64,000 nt of DNA from Planctomycetota bacterium (GCA_016197205.1 JACPWG010000050.1:1-64000), one strand, 5' to 3'. Positions 1 through 9,591 are shown, counted from the first letter of the stretch. Notes: generated by a model from the letters alone, not told the origin. Program-made: numbers and translations.

Positions 1-1268
<1,268 letters not shown>

Positions 1269-1271
1269 CCG

Positions 1272-2183
1272 CTAGCCCTTCAAGGCCTCCGCGCCGCCGA
1301 CGATGTCGAGGAGTTCCTTGGTGATCGCCGCCTGCCGCGCCTTGTTGTAGGTGAGCGTCAGGCTGCTGATCAGGTCCGAGGCGTTGTCGGTGGCGTTGCG
1401 CATGGCGTTCATGCGCGCCGAGTGCTCGCTCGCAAGCGACTCGAGGAGGAGACGAAAAAAAAGTACCTCGATGTACTTGGGGATCAACCGGCCGAGGATC
1501 TCCTTCGGCTCCGGCTCGAAGATGTACTCGACTTCCTGCTGGGCCTGCGCGGGCTTCGCGGCCCCAGCACCGGCGCCGCCGGCCGCGGCGGCCTTCTCCG
1601 GCTGGATGGGCAGGAACTGGAAGACCTCGGGGCGGAAAGTGACGGCGTTCACGAAGCGCGAATAGGCGATGTGCACCTCGTCGGTCTCGCCGGCCTCGTA
1701 GGACTTGACCAGCTCCTGCGTGATCTTCCGGATCTGGGCGAAGCTCGGCTCCGTGGGCAGGCCGTGGACGTGCTGGAGGATCTCGGCCCCCTCCCGGCGG
1801 AGCGCGTCGTTCGCCTTCTTGCCGATCGTGTAGTAGCGCGTCGTGAGGGCGCGTGTCTTCACGAAGCCGTGCGCGCTCCGGAGGAGGTTCGTGTTGTAGC
1901 TGCCGCAGAGGCCCTTGTCCGCAGTGAGCACGACGAGCGTGATCTTCGCGACCTTGGCCCTCGGGCGGAAGAGCGGCGACTCGGCGACGGCGCCGCCGGT
2001 CCGCTGCACCAGGCCCACGAGGAGCTCGCGGATCTTGTTGGCATAGGGGCGGATGGCGAGCAGCCGGCCTTGGACCTTCTTCAGCTTCGACGCGGAGACC
2101 ATCTGCATGGCCCGCGTGATCTTCTTGATGTTGTTGACCGACCGGATCTTTCGCCGGATGATCTTGACGCTGGCGACGGCCAT
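1272..2183 (-). CDS. atpG: F1 ATP synthase gamma subunit
   Basis: Central-stalk subunit that couples rotation of the c-ring to catalysis in beta. The 303-residue protein starts MAVASVKIIRRKIRSVNNIKKITRAMQMVSASKL, the classic N-terminal coiled-coil signature, and ends with the matching C-terminal helix (AMRNATDNASDLI, YNKARQAAITKELLDIVGG). It is slightly longer than usual because an Ala/Gly/Pro/Gln-rich insert lies near residues 195-220, just before EYIFEPEP. A run of eight A at 1455-1462 falls within codons for an FF pair. It sits about 230 bp after atpA and upstream of atpD in the usual order. Confidence 0.97.
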   Translation of the reverse strand: MAVASVKIIRRKIRSVNNIKKITRAMQMVSASKLKKVQGRLLAIRPYANKIRELLVGLVQRTGGAVAESPLFRPRAKVAKITLVVLTADKGLCGSYNTNLLRSAHGFVKTRALTTRYYTIGKKANDALRREGAEILQHVHGLPTEPSFAQIRKITQELVKSYEAGETDEVHIAYSRFVNAVTFRPEVFQFLPIQPEKAAAAGGAGAGAAKPAQAQQEVEYIFEPEPKEILGRLIPKYIEVLFFRLLLESLASEHSARMNAMRNATDNASDLISSLTLTYNKARQAAITKELLDIVGGAEALKG

Positions 2184-2394
2184 CGGAGTACCTGAACTAT
2201 GGACCTGCGGAAGGCTGTTTTGTCGTGACGATGACGCTGGGCTCGAACCCTACGGAAGCCACAGCTTTCACGGACTGCGCCGGAATTCACAGCTTGCGAA
2301 GCCGTGGAAGCCTCGTTGAGCCGCAATACTTGCGAATCGGCTCTGCCTGGGCGGTCGCCTGCGCAACGGCAGGATCGAACCTGGGGAGGCGCCA

Positions 2395-2433
2395 GGACGC
2401 GCCGAGGCCGCTCCCTAACGGTCGCGGTTCCGT
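2395..2433. repeat. 39-nt dispersed repeat, copy 1, overlapping the 3' end of atpA
   Basis: This segment matches 9892-9930 at 36 of 39 positions (shared core CGGTCGCGGTTCCGT). Both copies lie at or just beyond the 3' end of a minus-strand gene in the same relative orientation. Here the repeat contains the atpA stop codon (TAG, complement of 2415-2417) and encodes the last AtpA residues, RNRDR. The rest of 2184-2414 holds no gene that I can support. Confidence 0.8.
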
Positions 2434-3959
2434 AGGAACGCGGCCTTGAACTCCTCGGTGGCGCGCTTGAGGTCGGCGACGACCTTGTCCCACGCGGCGC
2501 CGAATTCCTTGCCGGAGAGCTTGTTGGCGGCGCGCATGCCCTGGACGATGCCCGGCGCCTTTTCGCGCAGGTGCTGGTGGAAGCCGAGCTCGAAGGCCTT
2601 CACCCGCTCGATGGCCACGTCGTCCAGGTAGCCGTTCGTGCCCACCCAAAGCATCGCGATCTGGTGCTCGACGGGCATGGGCTCGAACTGCATCTGCTTC
2701 AGGATTTCGACCAGCCGCTCGCCGCGGGTGAGCTGGGCCTTCGTGGCCTTGTCGAGGTCGCTCGCGAACTGCGCGAAGGCGGCCAGCTCGCGGTACTGGG
2801 CGAGGTCGAGGCGCAGGCGACCGGCGACCTTCTTCATGGCCTGCGTCTGCGCGTTGCCGCCGACGCGGGAGACCGAGATGCCCACGTTGATGGCGGGCCG
2901 GACGCCGGCGTTGAAGAGGTCGGGCTCGAGGTAGATCTGGCCGTCCGTGATCGAGATGACGTTCGTCGGGATGTACGCCGACACGTCGCCCATCTGGGTC
3001 TCGATGATCGGCAAGGCCGTGAGCGACCCGGCGCCGAGCTTGTCGGAGAGCTTGCTCGCGCGCTCCAGCAGCCGAGAGTGGATGTTGAAGATGTCGCCCG
3101 GGTAGGCCTCGCGGCCGGGCGGGCGCCGCAGGAGGAGCGAGAGCTGCCGGTAGGCCCACGCGTGCTTCGACAGGTCGTCATAGGTGATGAGCGCGTGCCG
3201 GCCGGTGTCGCGGTATTCCTCGCCCATGGCGCAGCCGGCGAACGGGGCGATGAATTGCAGCGGCGCGGGGTCGGAGGCGCTCGCGGACACGATGATGGAG
3301 TAGGGCATCGCGCCCGTCTTCACGAGGGTGTCGTACACCTGCGCGACGGTCGAGGCCTTCTGGCCGATCGCCACGTAGATGCAGATGACTTCCTCTTCCT
3401 TCTGGTTGATCATGGCGTCCACGGCGATCGCGGTCTTCCCGGTCTGCCGGTCGCCGAGGATCAGCTCGCGCTGGCCGCGGCCGATGGGGATCATGGAATC
3501 GATCGCCTTGGTGCCGGTCTGGAGCGGCTCCTTCACGGGCTGCCGCTGCACGACGCCGAGGGCCTTGAGCTCGACCGGTCGGTACTTCTTCGAGGCGATC
3601 GGGCCTTTGCCGTCGATCGGCTGGCCGAGGGCGTTCACGACGCGGCCGAGGAGCGCGTCTCCGACGGGGACCTCGACGATGCGGCCGGTGCACTTCGCGG
3701 TGTCCCCTTCTTTGAGGAAGCGGTCCTCCCCGAGGATGACGCAGCCGACGCTGTCCTCTTCGAGGTTCAGCGCCATGCCGTACACCCCGCCCGGGAACTC
3801 GATCAACTCGCTCGCCATGGCCCGCTCGAGCCCGTACACGCGCGCGATCCCGTCTCCGACCTGGAGCACGGTGCCGACGCTTTCCACCTTGAGCGCGGTT
3901 TCGTACCGGGAGATCTCCTTCTGGATGACGCTGGAGATCTCTTCGGGCTTGATCAGCAT
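2415..3959 (-). CDS. atpA: F1 ATP synthase alpha subunit
   Basis: Regulatory/structural alpha subunit of F1, 514 residues, close to the usual 500-515. It starts [16 protein letters not shown], has the P-loop GDRQTGKT at 169-176 and the conserved [16 protein letters not shown] segment carrying the arginine that reaches the beta active site. The ATG at 3959 follows atpH by 45 bp. The extreme C-terminus (AFLRNRDR) is encoded inside a dispersed 39-nt repeat, so the natural end of the gene may have been replaced; family members vary here and function is probably unaffected. Confidence 0.98.
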   Translation of the reverse strand: MLIKPEEISSVIQKEISRYETALKVESVGTVLQVGDGIARVYGLERAMASELIEFPGGVYGMALNLEEDSVGCVILGEDRFLKEGDTAKCTGRIVEVPVGDALLGRVVNALGQPIDGKGPIASKKYRPVELKALGVVQRQPVKEPLQTGTKAIDSMIPIGRGQRELILGDRQTGKTAIAVDAMINQKEEEVICIYVAIGQKASTVAQVYDTLVKTGAMPYSIIVSASASDPAPLQFIAPFAGCAMGEEYRDTGRHALITYDDLSKHAWAYRQLSLLLRRPPGREAYPGDIFNIHSRLLERASKLSDKLGAGSLTALPIIETQMGDVSAYIPTNVISITDGQIYLEPDLFNAGVRPAINVGISVSRVGGNAQTQAMKKVAGRLRLDLAQYRELAAFAQFASDLDKATKAQLTRGERLVEILKQMQFEPMPVEHQIAMLWVGTNGYLDDVAIERVKAFELGFHQHLREKAPGIVQGMRAANKLSGKEFGAAWDKVVADLKRATEEFKAAFLRNRDR

Positions 3960-4004
3960 GTCGGTCCTCTCTTCGCGGCAAACACAGTTGGCCGTAGGTT
4001 GGGC

Positions 4005-4550
4005 TCAATCGTGCCGGAGCAGCAGGGCCTCGCGCGCGGCCTTCAGCCGGCCGGCGACGCTCCCGTCCAGGATCCGGTCCCCGATGCGGAGGAGCACCCC
4101 GCCCAGGAGCGAGGCGTCCACCTGGGGCCTCAGGTCGATCTTCTTGCCGAGACGCCGGCCGAGCTGCGTCTCGAGTCGGTCCTGCTGCCCGCGCGCGAGC
4201 GGGCTGCGGCTCGTGACCGTCACGCGCACCACGCCTTCGTACTCGTCCGCGAGCGCGTCGTACTGGGCCGCGATCTCCGGCAGGAACTTCGTACGCCGCT
4301 TCTCGACGAGCACCTCGACAAAGTGCGCGAGCAGCGGGTGCGCCCGCACGGCGAGCAGCTTCCGGACCACGTCGAGGCGGGTCGCCTCCGGGATGCGCGG
4401 GTGCTCCAGGAACTCCCGCAGCCGCTTGTCCTTCTTGTACGTGTCCGCGAGGTCGAGGACTTCCTCCTCGATCCGGGCCACGATGCCTTGCCGGACCGAG
4501 GCCGCCAGCAGGGCGCGCGCATAGCGCTTCGAAAGCGTCCGTTCGATCAT
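4005..4550 (-). CDS. atpH: F1 ATP synthase delta subunit
   Basis: Peripheral-stalk delta (OSCP-type) subunit joining F1 to the b dimer. It has 181 residues, normal for the family. The N-terminal helical bundle starts IERTLSKRYARALLAASVRQG. The C-terminal segment keeps the family pattern LRPQVDASLLGGVLLRIGDRILDGSVAGRLKAAREAL. The start at 4550 is three bases after the stop of orf105, so translation is probably coupled. A 45-bp gap separates it from atpA. Confidence 0.95.
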   Translation of the reverse strand: MIERTLSKRYARALLAASVRQGIVARIEEEVLDLADTYKKDKRLREFLEHPRIPEATRLDVVRKLLAVRAHPLLAHFVEVLVEKRRTKFLPEIAAQYDALADEYEGVVRVTVTSRSPLARGQQDRLETQLGRRLGKKIDLRPQVDASLLGGVLLRIGDRILDGSVAGRLKAAREALLLRHD

Positions 4551-4553
4551 GGA

Positions 4554-4871
4554 CTACAGCGGTCTCGACAAGTAGTGGAAAATGCACTTCAGCAGGAACC
4601 AGAGGTTGACGACCAGGTCCACGCGGTAGATCGCACGCGTGTACGGCCGATCGTTCCCGAGCCGGCTGTGGGCCCACAGGATCGCGAAGACGAGGACGAT
4701 CGCCAACCAGAGCAGTCCGAGGACCAGGGAGCCGGCGACGACCACCGGCTCCAGCGCCGAGGAGTAGCCGGACTCGATCCCGACCCAGAGGTAAGGCGCC
4801 GTCGGCAGGGTCAGGAGCGTCAGGAAGACGCAGGTCGAGATCTTCTCTTCGCTCGCGCGCAGCTCCGCCAT
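4554..4871 (-). CDS. unknown small membrane protein inside the atp operon (orf105)
   Basis: A 105-residue protein that I do not recognise, placed between the second b-type subunit and atpH where standard atp operons have no gene. It has two or three hydrophobic stretches (about residues 12-30, 40-68 and 85-102). A short charged loop HSRLGNDRPYTRAIYRVD lies between the last two, and there is no obvious signal peptide. Its stop lies three bases before the atpH start, typical of translational coupling, and it starts 100 bp after the upstream b gene. Location suggests a role in Fo assembly or the peripheral stalk, but that is inference only. Reading-frame integrity and tight spacing argue that it is a real gene. 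Confidence 0.75.
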   Translation of the reverse strand: MAELRASEEKISTCVFLTLLTLPTAPYLWVGIESGYSSALEPVVVAGSLVLGLLWLAIVLVFAILWAHSRLGNDRPYTRAIYRVDLVVNLWFLLKCIFHYLSRPL

Positions 4872-4971
4872 GTACGTTCGCGGAGAGGGTCCATCGTCCT
4901 CCCCGACCTGCCCTCGGGGACGCGGGCGGCAGCCCGCCAGGCGACGCGCCCCTCGCAGGGCGCGCCGCTCG

Positions 4972-5625
4972 TCAGCTCAAGGGAACCCTCTCCAGCTCCT
5001 TCAGGTACTCCTCGACGAGACGGTCCTGCGCCTCGTCGGTGACGACGCGCGAGGCCAGGCGCTGCGCCGTCGCAAACGACCGCTCGACGACGGCGGTCCT
5101 GATTTCTTCCAGCGCACGCTGCTTCTCCAGCTCGATCTCGGCCTCGGCTTTTCGCCGCACGTGCTCCGCGTGCTCCAGGGCCTCCGCGAGGAGGCGGTCC
5201 CGGCCCTGCGTGCCCTCCTCAAGGGCCTTCGCGATGCGCTCCGCGGCCTCTTTCTCCATGCCGGCGAGGCGCGTCTCGTACTCCTGGGTCAAGCGTTCGA
5301 TCTCGCGCCGCGCGCCGTCCAGCTCTTCGTAGGTCTTGCGGATCCGCTCCGTGCGCTCCGACAGGACTCTCCGCAGGGGGGGCACCGCGTACTTGAGAAG
5401 GACTAAGGCGAGGATCGCGAAGCCCAGCGCCTGGACGGCCAGGACCTGCCCGAAGGTCGGCGGCACCTCGTGCTCGACCTCCGGCTCTTCCTCCTTTTCT
5501 GTCTCTTCCGCCGCGCCCTCCGTCTCGTGCCCGGGCGGCTCGGCGCAGGCGCGCGGGCTTCGCCACGCGAACGCGAGGGCGACCACGACGGCCGCGAAGA
5601 GGAGGCTGCCAACGGTTCGGAACAT
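4972..5625 (-). CDS. atpF2: Fo ATP synthase b/b'-type subunit (second b gene)
   Basis: Peripheral-stalk b-type subunit, 217 residues. The N-terminus looks like a signal or leader segment (VGSLLFAAVVVALAFAW, then ACAEP). A strongly acidic stretch follows (about residues 36-53). A membrane helix (VQALGFAILALVLLKYAV, about 65-82) then leads into a long charged coiled coil (SERTERIRKTYEELDGARREIERLTQEYETRL). That architecture fits b subunits; the acidic linker before the helix is less usual. A second b gene (5818-6456) lies directly upstream, so the stalk is probably a b/b' heterodimer. The gap between the two is almost wholly filled by a palindromic element. Confidence 0.88.
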   Translation of the reverse strand: MFRTVGSLLFAAVVVALAFAWRSPRACAEPPGHETEGAAEETEKEEEPEVEHEVPPTFGQVLAVQALGFAILALVLLKYAVPPLRRVLSERTERIRKTYEELDGARREIERLTQEYETRLAGMEKEAAERIAKALEEGTQGRDRLLAEALEHAEHVRRKAEAEIELEKQRALEEIRTAVVERSFATAQRLASRVVTDEAQDRLVEEYLKELERVPLS

Positions 5626-5652
5626 CGTTTTCCCCCGGTCGGAGGTCGGGTT

Positions 5653-5821
5653 CAGTACCGCCCCACGGAATTGGGTGACCCATTTCCCCGGCGATTTCGG
5701 CCGCCTGCTTATCGCGCTCGCTCGACGTAGTGCTCCGTGACTACGCCTCGCTCGCGCGCCTCGCGGGCGGCCGAACTTGCCTTCGGCTATCGGTCGCCGA
5801 CTTCCGTGGAGCGGTACTCAG
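5653..5821. mobile_element. 169-bp palindromic MITE-like element, copy 1, within the atp operon
   Basis: The segment begins CAGTACCGCCCCACGGAATT and ends GACTTCCGTGGAGCGGTACT plus CAG. The two ends are imperfect inverted repeats about 60 nt long, and the middle is also largely self-complementary. A second copy lies at 24781-24950. It has no coding capacity. It fills the gap between the two b-subunit genes, and its right end contains the TGA stop codon of the upstream atpF (complement of 5818-5820). It resembles a non-autonomous MITE or large hairpin repeat; no target-site duplication is evident by eye. Confidence 0.85.
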
Positions 5822-6456
5822 TGTCGCTTTTTTTTCTTCTTATGTTTCTTCTTGTGCGGATCGGCATGCCCGCCGGACTCGGGCCCGGGTGCGGCCCCGC
5901 CCTGCGCCGCACCGGCATCGTGGTCGTCGTGCTCGTCCTGGGCGTCCGCGTCGCCGTGCTCGTCCTCGTGCTCGGCGGCCGCTTGCCTCGCCTGTTCGAG
6001 CAGGGCCGTCCGGGCCATGCCCGGATCGGCGAAGCGGGCCACCAGGTCCGCGGCCAGCTCCGCGACGGCGGGCTCCAGCGCGGCCAGCGACTCGTCCCGC
6101 TGCCGCCAGATGTCCGCGCGCGCCTGGCCGATCCGCTCCACCATGCGCTCGTGGGCCTCGGAGACGACTTCCGTCCGGCGGCCCAGGCCCTCGCGCACGA
6201 GCTCCTGCGTGCGGTGGAAGGCCTCCCGGTCCGCCGCGGCCAACCGCTCCGCGTACTCCCGGGTCATCTTCTCCAACGCGGCCTTGCGGGCCGCGACGTC
6301 CTCTGCCGACGTCTTGAACTCCCGCTCCCGCGCGTCCAGGTGCGTGGACACCGGGGCGAAGAACCACTTCCCGAGGACGTGATAGACCAGGAGGAAGCAG
6401 AGGATGTGCAGCATCCACAGGGGATACTGCGCGACCAACGCATCGATCGGGTTCAT
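5818..6456 (-). CDS. atpF: Fo ATP synthase b-type subunit with polylysine tail
   Basis: First b-type subunit, 212 residues. A short N-terminus and one membrane helix (PLWMLHILCFLLVYHVLGKWFFAPV, about 11-35) lead into a long charged helix rich in Arg, Glu and Ala up to about residue 165. The C-terminal extension is unusual: a His/Asp/Glu-rich stretch (EHEDEHGDADAQDEHDDHD), then a Gly/Pro-rich linker, then a basic end rich in Lys and His. The stop codon lies inside the inverted terminus of the palindromic element at 5653-5821, so the tail may be an insertion product rather than an ancestral end. A T8 run at 5828-5835 encodes part of the lysine tail. Confidence 0.9.
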   Translation of the reverse strand: MNPIDALVAQYPLWMLHILCFLLVYHVLGKWFFAPVSTHLDAREREFKTSAEDVAARKAALEKMTREYAERLAAADREAFHRTQELVREGLGRRTEVVSEAHERMVERIGQARADIWRQRDESLAALEPAVAELAADLVARFADPGMARTALLEQARQAAAEHEDEHGDADAQDEHDDHDAGAAQGGAAPGPESGGHADPHKKKHKKKKKRH

Positions 6457-6477
6457 GCCGGGTTCCCGAAGGGGTTC

Positions 6478-6747
6478 CTACTTGGCGGCGAGAAGCTGCG
6501 CGAGGCTGTCGAGGCCCGGGAGCTTGCCATTGAGCACGAACGCGATGACGAGCAGGTAGATGACGAGGGACTCGATGAAGGCGAGGCCGATGATCATGGC
6601 CGTCTGGATCTGGCCGGCGGCCTCAGGCTGGCGGGCCATGCCTTCGAGCGCCGCGGCGATCGCGCGGCTCTGGCCGAACGCGCCCGCCACGGCGGCGAGG
6701 GAGAGGCCGAACCCAACGGACAGGGCCAGTGCGACGAGATACCCCAT
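6478..6747 (-). CDS. atpE: Fo ATP synthase c subunit (proteolipid)
   Basis: Ion-carrying ring subunit, 89 residues with two hydrophobic helices joined by the polar loop ARQPEAAG (38-45). The ion-binding carboxylate is Glu59 in GLAFIESLVIY. Gln26 on helix 1, Ser60 and Tyr64 match three ligand positions of sodium-type c-rings, but the threonine next to the serine in classical sodium rings is Leu61. I chose the ATG at 6747 because the following protein is full length and a GAGGAG motif lies upstream. An A8 run (6749-6756) separates the Shine-Dalgarno from the start. Confidence 0.95.
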   Translation of the reverse strand: MGYLVALALSVGFGLSLAAVAGAFGQSRAIAAALEGMARQPEAAGQIQTAMIIGLAFIESLVIYLLVIAFVLNGKLPGLDSLAQLLAAK

Positions 6748-6775
6748 GTTTTTTTTCTCCTCATCCGGGACTTGG

Positions 6776-7579
6776 TTACGCGTGCGCCGGAGAATGACCC
6801 GCGGCAGCGCGGGCGGGCGCGCCCGGCGCGGCGTGCCCCTGTGCCTCCCCGTGCGCCTCGTGGTGCTCGTGCACCGTCGTCGCGCCGGAGATGTAGATCG
6901 AAGACAGGAGCGTGAAGACCACGGCCTGCACCAGGCTCGTGAACACCGCGAGCGCCATGAGCGGGAGCTGGAGCGGCAGGTAGAGCCCCGTGCCGATCCC
7001 AAGCCCGATGAAGACCGCGATCGCGGTGTCTTCCCCCATGATGTTGCCGAAGAGTCGGAAGGTCAGCGAGACCGGTCGCGCCAGCTCCCCGATGAGATGG
7101 ATCGGGAGCATGAGCGGCGCCAGCCAGAGCGGCTCCCCGAGGAAGTGCTTCAGATACCCCACGCCCTGGTATTTCCACCCATAGTAGTGGGTGCAGAAGA
7201 ACGTGACGCAGGCGAGCGAGAACGTGATGTTGACGTTCGAGGTGGGGGACTTGAACCCCGGCAGAAGGCCGAGGAGATTCAAGCTGAAGATGTAGAGGAA
7301 GAGGGTGCCGACGAGGGGGAGGAAGTCGAGGCCCTGCGGGCCGATGATCGTCGTGCAGAACCGTCGGAGGGACTCGACGATCAGCTCCCCGAGGTTCTGG
7401 AGGCCGGTCGGGACTTTCTGGAGGTTCCTCGTCGTGAAATAGGTTCCGTAGATCACGAGACCCACGACGATGGCCGCGTGGAATACGGCCTCGGTCCCCT
7501 CGAAGTGCTCGCCGAGCACGTCGATGAGGAGGACCTGGGCGTTGTGCAGCCAACCCGGGAATTCCAGTTCGGAAGACAC
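6776..7579 (-). CDS. atpB: Fo ATP synthase a subunit
   Basis: Proton- or ion-channel subunit, 267 residues, with five or six hydrophobic segments. The essential arginine region is present as ARPVSLTFRLFGNIMGE, and the last membrane helices read GLGIGTGLYLPLQLPLMALAVFTSLVQAVVFTLLSSIYI. The C-terminal tail is His/Ala/Gly-rich (VHEHHEAHGEAQGHAAPG), an unconserved extension. It lies 28 bp before atpE and 276 bp after atpI. That gap holds a palindromic GGACCGATCGGTCC stretch near 7826-7840 but no gene. Confidence 0.96.
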   Translation of the reverse strand: MSSELEFPGWLHNAQVLLIDVLGEHFEGTEAVFHAAIVVGLVIYGTYFTTRNLQKVPTGLQNLGELIVESLRRFCTTIIGPQGLDFLPLVGTLFLYIFSLNLLGLLPGFKSPTSNVNITFSLACVTFFCTHYYGWKYQGVGYLKHFLGEPLWLAPLMLPIHLIGELARPVSLTFRLFGNIMGEDTAIAVFIGLGIGTGLYLPLQLPLMALAVFTSLVQAVVFTLLSSIYISGATTVHEHHEAHGEAQGHAAPGAPARAAAGHSPAHA

Positions 7580-7855
7580 GTGGGCCTCCTGGTCGAGTGA
7601 GGCGCCGGAGCGAACGCCGGAAAGGGCTTGCGTCCGGTCCGGACCACTCTGTCGCCTGGGCGTCCCCCAGGCAAGTGCGATGCCGGGCGCCGCGGACTCC
7701 CCACCGGCGGGCCGCTCGCCCCGGGTTCAAGGCCTGTCGGGGGCTGCGCGTCGGGCCCGCCGCGTCTCGCGGGAGGCCGTAGCCGGAGGTCGCGGTCCGC
7801 GCGGGTCCGATCGGTCGGCGCGGGAGGACCGATCGGTCCGCAGCTTGGGCGGTCG

Positions 7856-8254
7856 TCAGTCCTTGTCCGGCGCCGGGGCGAAGCGGCGACCGAGGACCTT
7901 GAGAAAGACGACCAAGTGGACGAGCAGGATGCCGATGGCCAAGCTCACCGGCTCGACCCAGGCTCGGCTCACGGCGAAATAGAGCACGAGGACGAGCACG
8001 GGCAGCTTGAGCAGGATACTCGCCAGGACCGGGCCCTTTGCTTTCTGCCCCGGGGCAGGTGAAAACCCTACCCGGATGACCCATTCCCAGTAGGCGAAGG
8101 TGCCGAGGCTCAGCCCGAACCCGAGCGCGAGGCCGCCGGAGATCCGCCAGGACATTTTGCCCAGCGAAACCAGGAGCGCCAGGCAGAAAAGGAGGAACGA
8201 GGCACGGTAGACCCGGCGGAAAAAGCGGCGGTCGAGGGGCCGGGGATCGGTCAC
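7856..8254 (-). CDS. atpI: ATP synthase subunit I-like membrane protein
   Basis: A 132-residue protein with four predicted hydrophobic stretches (about residues 15-32, 37-57, 74-92 and 99-116) in the position where AtpI is found. A basic N-terminus (RRFFRRVYR) precedes the first helix. AtpI proteins are poorly conserved and are thought to help c-ring assembly. The assignment rests mainly on size, topology and position between atpZ and atpB. It begins one base after the atpZ stop, so the two are co-translated. Confidence 0.75.
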   Translation of the reverse strand: MTDPRPLDRRFFRRVYRASFLLFCLALLVSLGKMSWRISGGLALGFGLSLGTFAYWEWVIRVGFSPAPGQKAKGPVLASILLKLPVLVLVLYFAVSRAWVEPVSLAIGILLVHLVVFLKVLGRRFAPAPDKD

Positions 8255-8255
8255 C

Positions 8256-8468
8256 TTACCTTTGAATCCTCTTCAGAATGCGGAAGACCTCGATGAAACC
8301 GGCCGCGCTGCCGACCAGCAGGCCGGTCACCATGAAGGCGGGATCCGTCCCGAACCGCCGGTCGAGCCAGCTTCCGGCCAGCCAGCCCAGGACGACCGAG
8401 ACGCCGAACAGCGGTCCGATCGTGGACACCATGCCCCAGCGGCGGGCATCGTCGGCGGAGATCTTCAT
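8256..8468 (-). CDS. atpZ: AtpZ/AtpI-family small membrane protein, first gene of the operon
   Basis: A 70-residue protein with two hydrophobic helices (STIGPLFGVSVVLGWLAGSWLD and AFMVTGLLVGSAAGFIEVFRIL). The pattern GWLAGSWLDRRFGTDP, a glycine-rich helix followed by a basic/acidic turn, is typical of the AtpZ (ATPase_gene1) family, which precedes atpI in many operons. It lies 24 bp downstream of the -10 hexamer of the promoter at 8493-8520, so its leader is very short. Confidence 0.8.
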   Translation of the reverse strand: MKISADDARRWGMVSTIGPLFGVSVVLGWLAGSWLDRRFGTDPAFMVTGLLVGSAAGFIEVFRILKRIQR

Positions 8469-8492
8469 CGGGCCTCTCCCCGGGGCGCGGGT

Positions 8493-8520
8493 ATGATAGC
8501 GAACATCTTCCGACTGTCAA
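8493..8520 (-). promoter_or_regulatory. sigma70-type promoter of the atp operon
   Basis: Read on the minus strand: TTGACA (complement of 8515-8520), a 16-bp spacer, then TATCAT (complement of 8493-8498). The -35 is a perfect consensus. It is the only convincing promoter upstream of atpZ, in the 136-bp gap after the GNAT gene. Confidence 0.85.
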
Positions 8521-8604
8521 GAGATTTGAAAGCCGCGGAGCGGGGGCATGGAGAGGACGGGTGATGGGGCCGGGCGGGAAAGGCAGGGGGGAGTGGCCGT
8601 GCGT

Positions 8605-9510
8605 CTACTTCGTGCGCTCGAGGAGATAGAAGCTGCGGCGGCGCGAGACCTCGGCGTTGAGCGTACCGCCGCGTGCCGGGGCGTTGCCGGTGATGAACCC
8701 GGTGACCGTGTACCGCTTCTTGAAGGCGGCGAGGAAGATCTCGCGGGTCTTGTAGCGCCACTGCTGGGCCACGGGCAGGTGCGCGGTCTGGATGACCTGG
8801 ATGGAGGGCGGAATCTCGACGAGGAGCCAGCGGGTCGCGAACTTGAGCTTGGCGGGGCCGGAGACGAGGATGCCGAGGTCGTCCAGGAACGTCTCGTTGA
8901 CCTGTGCGACGTCCTCCGGGTGGCCGACGCCGCTGCCGCCGAAGAGGCTGTCGAGGGCCGGCGTTTCGCTTTTCGAGCGGAGATGGTCCTCGACGCGCGC
9001 CGTCTTGACGTGCCAGTAGGCGAGAAACCGGTCGGTGTCGAGTCCCCGGTTGAGGATGCTGGTGCTGTGGCCGTACACGTTCACGAGGTAATCGTGGGTG
9101 ACCGCGCCGAGCTTTTCGATGTTGAAATGGGCGTTGACGCTCTGCAGGGGATCGAAGGTCCAGGTGACGAGGTCGTACCCGTGGTCGAGCGCGAATTCGC
9201 GCTGGGCCTTCTTGAGACGGAAGCCGACGTCCATGCCGCGATAGGCGGGGAGGACGGCGAGCATACGGGAGGAGAGGAAGGTCTTGCCGTCGAGCCTGCC
9301 GGGCATGCCGAAGCAGAAGCCGATCAGGCGATCCCCGGCGCCCTTGCCCGCGGGTTCGAAGGCGCCCAGGACGGCGCCGCCGATCCGCTGGATCGTGATC
9401 AGTTCGTTGACCGGGATGATCTCCCGGTCCTCGAAATTCCAAACCGCCTTTTGGATGTCCTCGCAGGCGTGGAACTCGGCGATCGTCTTGATCTTGCGGA
9501 TGCGGATCAC
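8605..9510 (-). CDS. GNAT-family acetyltransferase (COG3375-like)
   Basis: A 301-residue predicted acyltransferase. The GNAT-like core is visible in the first 150 residues: a start motif (IRKIKTIAEFHACEDIQKAVW), a middle strand with an AVLPAYRGMDVGFRLKKAQREFAL acetyl-CoA-binding pattern (R/Q-x-x-G-x-G/A-like), and TWTFDPLQSVNAHFNIEKLGA. The last resembles the COG3375 'predicted acetyltransferase' family, which is longer than simple GNATs. The start is GTG at 9510 with AGAGG about 8 nt upstream. It has its own promoter (9564-9591) and is not part of the atp operon. Substrate unknown. Confidence 0.75.
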   Translation of the reverse strand: MIRIRKIKTIAEFHACEDIQKAVWNFEDREIIPVNELITIQRIGGAVLGAFEPAGKGAGDRLIGFCFGMPGRLDGKTFLSSRMLAVLPAYRGMDVGFRLKKAQREFALDHGYDLVTWTFDPLQSVNAHFNIEKLGAVTHDYLVNVYGHSTSILNRGLDTDRFLAYWHVKTARVEDHLRSKSETPALDSLFGGSGVGHPEDVAQVNETFLDDLGILVSGPAKLKFATRWLLVEIPPSIQVIQTAHLPVAQQWRYKTREIFLAAFKKRYTVTGFITGNAPARGGTLNAEVSRRRSFYLLERTK

Positions 9511-9563
9511 GACATGACCTCTGCCGGCGTTTCGTCGAAGGGACGCGAGAAGATGGCGGGGTC

Positions 9564-9591
9564 ATTATAGGGTGCGGACGAGGCATTGCAA
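9564..9591 (-). promoter_or_regulatory. sigma70-type promoter of the GNAT gene
   Basis: On the minus strand: TTGCAA (complement of 9586-9591), a 16-bp spacer, and a perfect TATAAT (complement of 9564-9569). It lies 54 bp upstream of the GTG start. Confidence 0.8.

Noticed and set aside
2571..5042. 823-residue plus-strand open frame across atpA, atpH and orf105
   Set aside because: It is antisense to well-recognised ATP synthase genes. Its composition (Arg, Glu, Val, Leu-rich with no domain) is the usual shadow of GC-rich coding DNA.
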